Shown: in pieces, positions 21,901 through 25,879 of the stretch
Layout: every line of letters begins with the position of its first letter
Numbering within the stretch: the stretch's first letter is position 1
From: HGM04593 sp045588485
Lineage (GTDB): Bacteria > Bacteroidota > Bacteroidia > Bacteroidales > Bacteroidaceae
DNA length: 25,879 nt
Direction of reading: 5' to 3'
Assembly (NCBI GenBank): GCA_045588485.1
Contig: JAZNEI010000012.1
Span: 1-25,879 of the forward strand
Made by a program: the position numbers and the translations under genes
The notes under the pieces: model-generated
Told to the model about the DNA's origin: nothing
Seen by the model: the letters and a program-made list of their open reading frames with translations, nothing else
Database searches by the model: none

Positions 21901-22887
21901 ATGAAAAAGTCATTTAATGTTAACCTCGGTGGAAGAATATTCCAGATAGACGAGGATGCCTATGAAAAACTCAACGACTATCTTGTGAGTCTCAGAACCT
22001 GCTTTATGAATAATGAGTGTGGAGAAGAGATTGCAGCAGACATCGAGGCTCGTTTGGGTGAGCTGTTTGAGGAGCGTGTAGGTGGAGGCACACGTATTAT
22101 AACAATCTCACTTGTGAATGAGATGATAGCACGTATGGGAAATCCCGAAACAATAGTCGAGGATGAGCCTGAGGCTGATAATGAGGATGGAGGTAATGAG
22201 TCGGAGAATAGACGTGATGAGAATAGCGCTTCTTCGGCCGAGGAGTATATCCGACGAATGTCTATGGGTAAGAAACTATTCCGTGATGGCGATAATAAAC
22301 TCATTGCCGGAGTTATATCGGGTCTTGCCGCCTATTTGAATGTGAGCGTGATACTGCTCCGTGTTATAGCTGTTATTCTGTGCTTTATAACCACATTCTG
22401 GGCATTCCTTATTTATCTTGTAATGTGGGCTGTAGTGCCTTTGGCATTGACGACAACCGATAAACTGCGTATGCAGGGTGTCGAGCCTACTCCCGAGAAT
22501 ATAGCCGAGAAGATTACTGTTGAGGAACCGGCAATAGATAAGGTTATCCGTAATCTGAAAGAGGTCGACAATAAGGGAATAACCAACCTGCTTATAATAT
22601 TGGGTTGTGTGCTTTTTCTTACCACATTTGTCTTCGGTGTCTCCTCTCATTCGGTATTTCCAAGACTATTGCCTGTCATTTTTATCTTCACTTGGATTGG
22701 TGTGATATCTTTGGCTGCTATCCCTGTTATTGCAATAGTGCTTGTGCTCTCTAACCGATGGAGTATTGTTGGTGGCTCGGTTAAGATGTTGTTGCTTATC
22801 GACTGGATTCTTGCGTTGATACAGGTAGCTGTGCTTATGTCGGCCGGTGTTGGGTATTTTACTTTAGGTTCAGTATTTTATTCATAA
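21901..22887 (+). CDS. PspC-domain membrane protein, first paralogue
   Basis: From the ATG at 21901 the protein has 328 residues (a TTG at 21883 would add six). Residues 1-85 form the N-terminal domain conserved among Bacteroidota PspC proteins (MKKSFNVNLGG). An acidic, low-complexity linker (87-112) follows, then the PspC domain at about 124-186 (KKLFRDGDNKLIAGVISGLAAYLN and its membrane helix). Further membrane segments lie at about 228-248, 256-284 and 295-325. PspC proteins are envelope-stress sensors linked to membrane integrity. It shares its N-terminal 11 residues almost exactly with the second copy at 23303, so the two arose by duplication. It sits between the PadR regulator and the rhodanese lipoprotein, 1 base before the latter. 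Confidence 0.92.
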   Translation: MKKSFNVNLGGRIFQIDEDAYEKLNDYLVSLRTCFMNNECGEEIAADIEARLGELFEERVGGGTRIITISLVNEMIARMGNPETIVEDEPEADNEDGGNESENRRDENSASSAEEYIRRMSMGKKLFRDGDNKLIAGVISGLAAYLNVSVILLRVIAVILCFITTFWAFLIYLVMWAVVPLALTTTDKLRMQGVEPTPENIAEKITVEEPAIDKVIRNLKEVDNKGITNLLIILGCVLFLTTFVFGVSSHSVFPRLLPVIFIFTWIGVISLAAIPVIAIVLVLSNRWSIVGGSVKMLLLIDWILALIQVAVLMSAGVGYFTLGSVFYS

Positions 22888-22888
22888 T

Positions 22889-23278
22889 ATGAGAAAGTTA
22901 TATTTTGCTTCTGTCTTATTGCTGCTTACCTCTTGTCAGTTCTCTTTTAATAGGAGTGTGAGTGGTGCAGGTGAAGTCAGTTCGGTTACGGTCAAGGAGT
23001 TTGCAACTGCAATATCCGATTCCAATGTTCAATTGGTGGATGTGCGCACTCCCGAGGAGTTTGCTCAAGGGAATATCCCCGGCAGCATAAATATTGATAT
23101 TAGCAGCGGTCATTTTGGAGCTGTTGCCGATAGTCTGCTCGATAAAGAGCATAAGGTGGCGATATATTGTCGTAGCGGACGACGCAGTAAAAAAGCGGCC
23201 GAAATACTCTCTATGATGGGCTTCGATGTTATAGAACTCGATAAGGGGTACAACGGTTGGGTCGAGAGTGGAAAATAG
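22889..23278 (+). CDS. Rhodanese-like domain lipoprotein
   Basis: The 129-residue protein starts MRKLYFASVLLLLTSC, a lipoprotein signal peptide with Cys16 as the lipidated residue. A single rhodanese domain covers about 33-129. Its landmarks are VDVRTPEEFAQGNIPGSINID (DVR at 51-53) and the active-site loop YCRSGRRS with Cys94, so it can carry a persulfide. Rhodanese proteins move sulfane sulfur or act in redox or stress responses. It starts 1 base after the first PspC stop and lies in the same operon, so it probably sits at the outer face of the inner membrane or at the outer membrane next to the PspC proteins. The substrate is unknown. Confidence 0.9.
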   Translation: MRKLYFASVLLLLTSCQFSFNRSVSGAGEVSSVTVKEFATAISDSNVQLVDVRTPEEFAQGNIPGSINIDISSGHFGAVADSLLDKEHKVAIYCRSGRRSKKAAEILSMMGFDVIELDKGYNGWVESGK

Positions 23279-23302
23279 TGAAATATTATTATAGACATAG
23301 TT

Positions 23303-24991
23303 ATGAAAAAGTCTTTCAATGTTAATTTAGGTGGGGTAGCCTTTAGTTTTGATGAGGATGCTCTGGAACTGTTAGAGAGGTTTATAGCAAAGGTAGGTGA
23401 TTACTTTAAAGATAAAGGCGAGGAACTGAAAGTGACCGAGACCGAGGAGAGTATCGCTGCAAAATTAAAGGAGCGTGTCGGTACCGATGGTATCGTTACA
23501 ATAGAACTTCTTAGGAGTGTGCTAGATGAGATTGGTCTGCCTTTTGGTGTTGTCGATTGTGAGCCTGCTTGTGAAGAGAAGAAAGAGAACTCATCTAATG
23601 AGAGTGAAACAGCTTCGAATGCATCTTCGGGCACTGACGATGTTCCTTGGCGTGCAGCGATGATTCTGGGTACAAAAATGTTCCGCGAACCCTACGACCA
23701 GATTTTAGGCGGTGTACTTGCCGGTGTCGCAAAATACTGCGGATGGGGTATTGCACAGACACGAATACTTTTTGCTATATTCTTTTTGGTAGGCTGCTCT
23801 ATTGGTGGTGGCGGAGGCTTCCTGCTGCTCTTGGCCTATTGTATCTCTTGGGTTGTTATCCCTAAGGCGCGTAGCATAGTCGATTTAACCCGTATGCGAA
23901 AGCCTGCCTCTTTGGAGTATAGTGCTACGGGAATAGAGACAGCATGGAAAACCAACTATGATGTTGCAATGGCCGAACTCTCGGCTCCAAAGACAAACGG
24001 TTGCTTGGCAGGGGGAATGAAGATAATTTTCTTTATGCTTGTATTTATTATGGTAATTCCCGTATTGTTTGTATTGGCAATAATATTCTTTGTCATTGGA
24101 ATATTCATCTTTGCTGTTTTTGCTACAGTAGGTACAGCCATTTTCGAGAATGTGTATGTGGTTATTCTTTTCCTGCTGCCACTTATCGCTTTTGTGCATT
24201 GGATTTTGAAGAAGTGTGGTGTATGCCGTCCTCTTAATATCTATATTAAGTTGGCTATTATAATAGGTTGGTTTGTCACATTTGTGCTTGCAGGGTATAA
24301 AATATATACTGTGGTTGAGAACAATGGCGGATGGGAGAAGATACAGCAACAGATTGTTGACAAACGCTTCTTTGACGAGGATTTTTGGAAAGAAATTATA
24401 AAGGAAAATCTTGAGCAGGCACAGCGCGAGGGATATGTAGCATGGGACGATGATAATTTGCCTTTTGCCATAGATGCCAAAATATACAGCGGATATAATA
24501 ATGATGATAGAGTTTGTTTAAGGTTTATAGACCGCAACGACTGGCGAAGTAGCGGGAATACCGAGTATCACTATTTTGATGCAAGTTCAATGGATGTATA
24601 TCTTTGGGGTGACAGTGTTGGTGATATTCGTTTCGTATGGGATAGCATTGCCAATGAACTGCTTGTGAGTATGGATGCCACATTAGGCGCCTCTATGCGT
24701 ATTGAGTCGAGTGCCGAGGGGGTTCAGTTGCGTTACTTGAAACTGTCGGATAGTGTGCAGTATGGTAATGCAATGGACTATGGCAAGGTTCCATTGGAGA
24801 TGAAATTTATTAGAAATGCTATTCCCGAGCTTACTGTTTATGGCAACGACACTATCAATGGACTACATGTCAAGCCCGTCAGTACCCGCCTTTCGGTTAA
24901 GAAGAAGTTCAATGTGAGAATAGATGACGACAACGATGATGACGGCGATGCACACGATGAAATGATAATGGAACCAACCGATACATTATAA
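23303..24991 (+). CDS. PspC-domain membrane protein, second paralogue with long C-terminal domain
   Basis: This 562-residue paralogue of the gene at 21901 keeps the N-terminal MKKSFNVNLGG domain (1-85), an acidic/Ser-rich linker (90-113), and the PspC domain with GTKMFREPYDQILGGVLAGV at 123-142 plus its membrane helix (155-188). More membrane helices lie at about 238-275, 283-303 and 312-335. Unlike the first copy, it then has about 220 more residues, predicted outside the membrane (WEKIQQQIVDKRFFDEDFW onward), rich in beta strands and with no family I can name. It ends with a strongly acidic stretch (DDDNDDDGDAHDE). It starts 24 bases after the rhodanese stop and 9 bases separate it from the next gene. 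It looks like the effector half of a PspC pair, but this is inference. Confidence 0.9.
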   Translation: MKKSFNVNLGGVAFSFDEDALELLERFIAKVGDYFKDKGEELKVTETEESIAAKLKERVGTDGIVTIELLRSVLDEIGLPFGVVDCEPACEEKKENSSNESETASNASSGTDDVPWRAAMILGTKMFREPYDQILGGVLAGVAKYCGWGIAQTRILFAIFFLVGCSIGGGGGFLLLLAYCISWVVIPKARSIVDLTRMRKPASLEYSATGIETAWKTNYDVAMAELSAPKTNGCLAGGMKIIFFMLVFIMVIPVLFVLAIIFFVIGIFIFAVFATVGTAIFENVYVVILFLLPLIAFVHWILKKCGVCRPLNIYIKLAIIIGWFVTFVLAGYKIYTVVENNGGWEKIQQQIVDKRFFDEDFWKEIIKENLEQAQREGYVAWDDDNLPFAIDAKIYSGYNNDDRVCLRFIDRNDWRSSGNTEYHYFDASSMDVYLWGDSVGDIRFVWDSIANELLVSMDATLGASMRIESSAEGVQLRYLKLSDSVQYGNAMDYGKVPLEMKFIRNAIPELTVYGNDTINGLHVKPVSTRLSVKKKFNVRIDDDNDDDGDAHDEMIMEPTDTL

Positions 24992-25000
24992 CTCACGATT

Positions 25001-25495
25001 ATGCAGAAACTTATTCTTTTGCCGCTTATGTTGCTTGTTGCAACACTGGCCAATGCTGACACTCTTGATAAGTTGGCACGTAAATATAAGAAATACGATG
25101 GAGTAGTATATGCCGCATCAATAGAAGAGGTCGAGAAACTAAATGGTCAATATGGTACCAACGTAGTTATTAAAAACGATGGCAAAGAGCACGATGGTAT
25201 CGAGGAACTAATAGCAAAGATGCGCGAATCGGGTGTCAAGGATATGCGTATGCTACAGTTGAAAGAGTGTAGCACCGAGGTAAAAACACGTTTTGCACGG
25301 GATGTGCTCGAGGCAGTTCCGCGAGGGTACGAAAGCTTCATGCGCATAGGCGACGATGAGCAATTCTTCAGTATCTATCTTAATAAACGTAAGGGCAGTA
25401 TGAAAGTACTCATTTTGTATGCCAACGACGATAACAGCGGCTTCGTGGAGATAGATAGCGATAATAAAACTCTTAACTCATTGTTCAATTTTTGA
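25001..25495 (+). CDS. Small secreted protein resembling DUF4252
   Basis: The 164-residue protein has a signal peptide (MQKLILLPLMLLVATLANA, cleavage near residue 19) and then a short periplasmic domain. The middle MRMLQLKECSTEVKTRF and the end VLILYANDDNSGFVEIDSD recall the DUF4252 family of Bacteroidota, where a similar length and signal peptide are usual and where genes often sit with envelope regulators. I place it there on general resemblance only. It starts 9 bases after the second PspC gene and closes the operon, followed by a strong terminator. The function of the family is not known. Confidence 0.6.
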   Translation: MQKLILLPLMLLVATLANADTLDKLARKYKKYDGVVYAASIEEVEKLNGQYGTNVVIKNDGKEHDGIEELIAKMRESGVKDMRMLQLKECSTEVKTRFARDVLEAVPRGYESFMRIGDDEQFFSIYLNKRKGSMKVLILYANDDNSGFVEIDSDNKTLNSLFNF

Positions 25496-25545
25496 TTAAT
25501 AGGGCAAAATACAAAACTCTTTTTCTTGTTAATAATAAGGTAGGC

Positions 25546-25580
25546 GGTGTCGGTAAACTATGTTTGCCGGCACCCTTTTT
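25546..25580 (+). terminator. Intrinsic terminator of the padR-pspC operon
   Basis: A 13-bp stem (25546-25558 with 25562-25574, two G-T pairs, starting GGTGTCGG) around a 3-base loop is followed by CTTTTT (25575-25580). It lies 51 bases after the last stop codon of the operon. Confidence 0.88.
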
Positions 25581-25879
25581 GCAAGATTGGCTGTTCGGTA
25601 GTTCCAATAACAAATTATTGGTGTCCGGTAAAACTTTTTCAGTCTCCCATTTAGTCTTGTTTGCTAAATTCAGCCTTTCATTGTTGTTTTTCTCCTACTT
25701 TTCGTGCCGACGAAAAGTAGGCAAAAGGCTCTGCGCACAGAAAATCTTAACGTAAAATGCTCACGATGTTTTTTGGGTGCTGCGGAACTCGCTTCGCTCA
25801 AACATCCTCGCACTTAATCCAAAAAACATCTACCATTTTACTAATTTTCCTATGGCGCACCAATGAACAACCTTATGAT
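25581..25879. repeat. Non-coding, inverted-repeat-rich stretch, probable dispersed intergenic repeat
   Basis: This end of the window has no convincing gene. It contains three inverted repeats: CCAATAA-CAAA-TTATTGG (25604-25621); CTACTTTTCGT-GCCG-ACGAAAAGTAG (25695-25720, 11-bp arms); and a long imperfect hairpin built from GTAAAATG (25752-25759) with CATTTTAC (25834-25841), and GATGTTTTTTGG (25765-25776) with CCAAAAAACATC (25819-25830). Such blocks recur in Bacteroidales intergenic regions, but I cannot count copies from one window. The stretch 25496-25545 before the terminator shows nothing else. Confidence 0.5.

Noticed and set aside
25492..25755. 87-codon plus-strand reading frame after the DUF4252-like gene
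   Set aside because: It runs through the operon terminator and an inverted repeat, starts inside the preceding gene's end, and shows no protein-like composition.

Overview
The window reads as a chromosomal segment of a Bacteroidales (Bacteroidota) bacterium. The evidence is the recurring TAnnTTTG-type -7 promoter elements instead of sigma70 boxes, the lack of strong Shine-Dalgarno sequences, an anaerobe-type TonB, a secreted GH2 galactosidase and GH33 sialidase with Bacteroidales-style lectin-like modules, paired PspC-domain genes behind a PadR regulator, and a short C-terminal tail of the Bacteroidales type on the sialidase. The exact genus cannot be fixed from the sequence alone. I saw no rRNA, tRNA, CRISPR array, phage or complete insertion sequence.

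Layout. 1-13002 is a long run of minus-strand genes. In transcription order these are: an alpha/beta hydrolase, a membrane-anchored MurF-like ligase and a D-Ala-D-Ala ligase (a three-gene cassette, 13002-9459); a secreted alpha/beta hydrolase (9411-8476); a YejM/PbgA-like inner-membrane protein with a periplasmic sulfatase-fold domain (8392-6548); an SOS-type umuD-umuC pair (6521-4823); a large secreted GH2 beta-galactosidase with N-terminal lectin-like repeats (4663-638); and the start of a TonB energy transducer that runs off the left edge (258-1). mutS2 (13199-15721) is transcribed divergently from the hydrolase-murF-ddl cassette and ends in a strong terminator. It is followed by a secreted sialidase (15957-19328). 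The sialidase converges on a GadC-like amino-acid antiporter (20855-19395) across a perfect 23-bp stem.

The right part is on the plus strand. A 63-residue small protein (21085) is closed off by a perfect 19-bp hairpin. Then comes a five-gene operon: PadR regulator, PspC-domain membrane protein, rhodanese-like lipoprotein, a second PspC-domain protein, and a small secreted protein resembling DUF4252 (21539-25495). The operon ends in a strong terminator. The last 300 bp are non-coding and full of inverted repeats, and look like a dispersed intergenic repeat.

How the genes work together. The sialidase and beta-galactosidase fit sequential trimming of sialylated host (mucin-type) glycans outside the inner membrane, and TonB would power the outer-membrane uptake systems. 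The MurF-like/Ddl cassette, the YejM-like protein and the PadR/PspC operon all concern the cell envelope and its stress responses. UmuDC is for DNA-damage-induced translesion synthesis. The most unusual items are the MurF/Ddl/hydrolase cassette with its odd domain architecture, a YejM-like protein that keeps metal-site residues lost in the E. coli protein, a perfect palindrome sitting on the predicted umuD promoter, and the structured repeat at the right edge.
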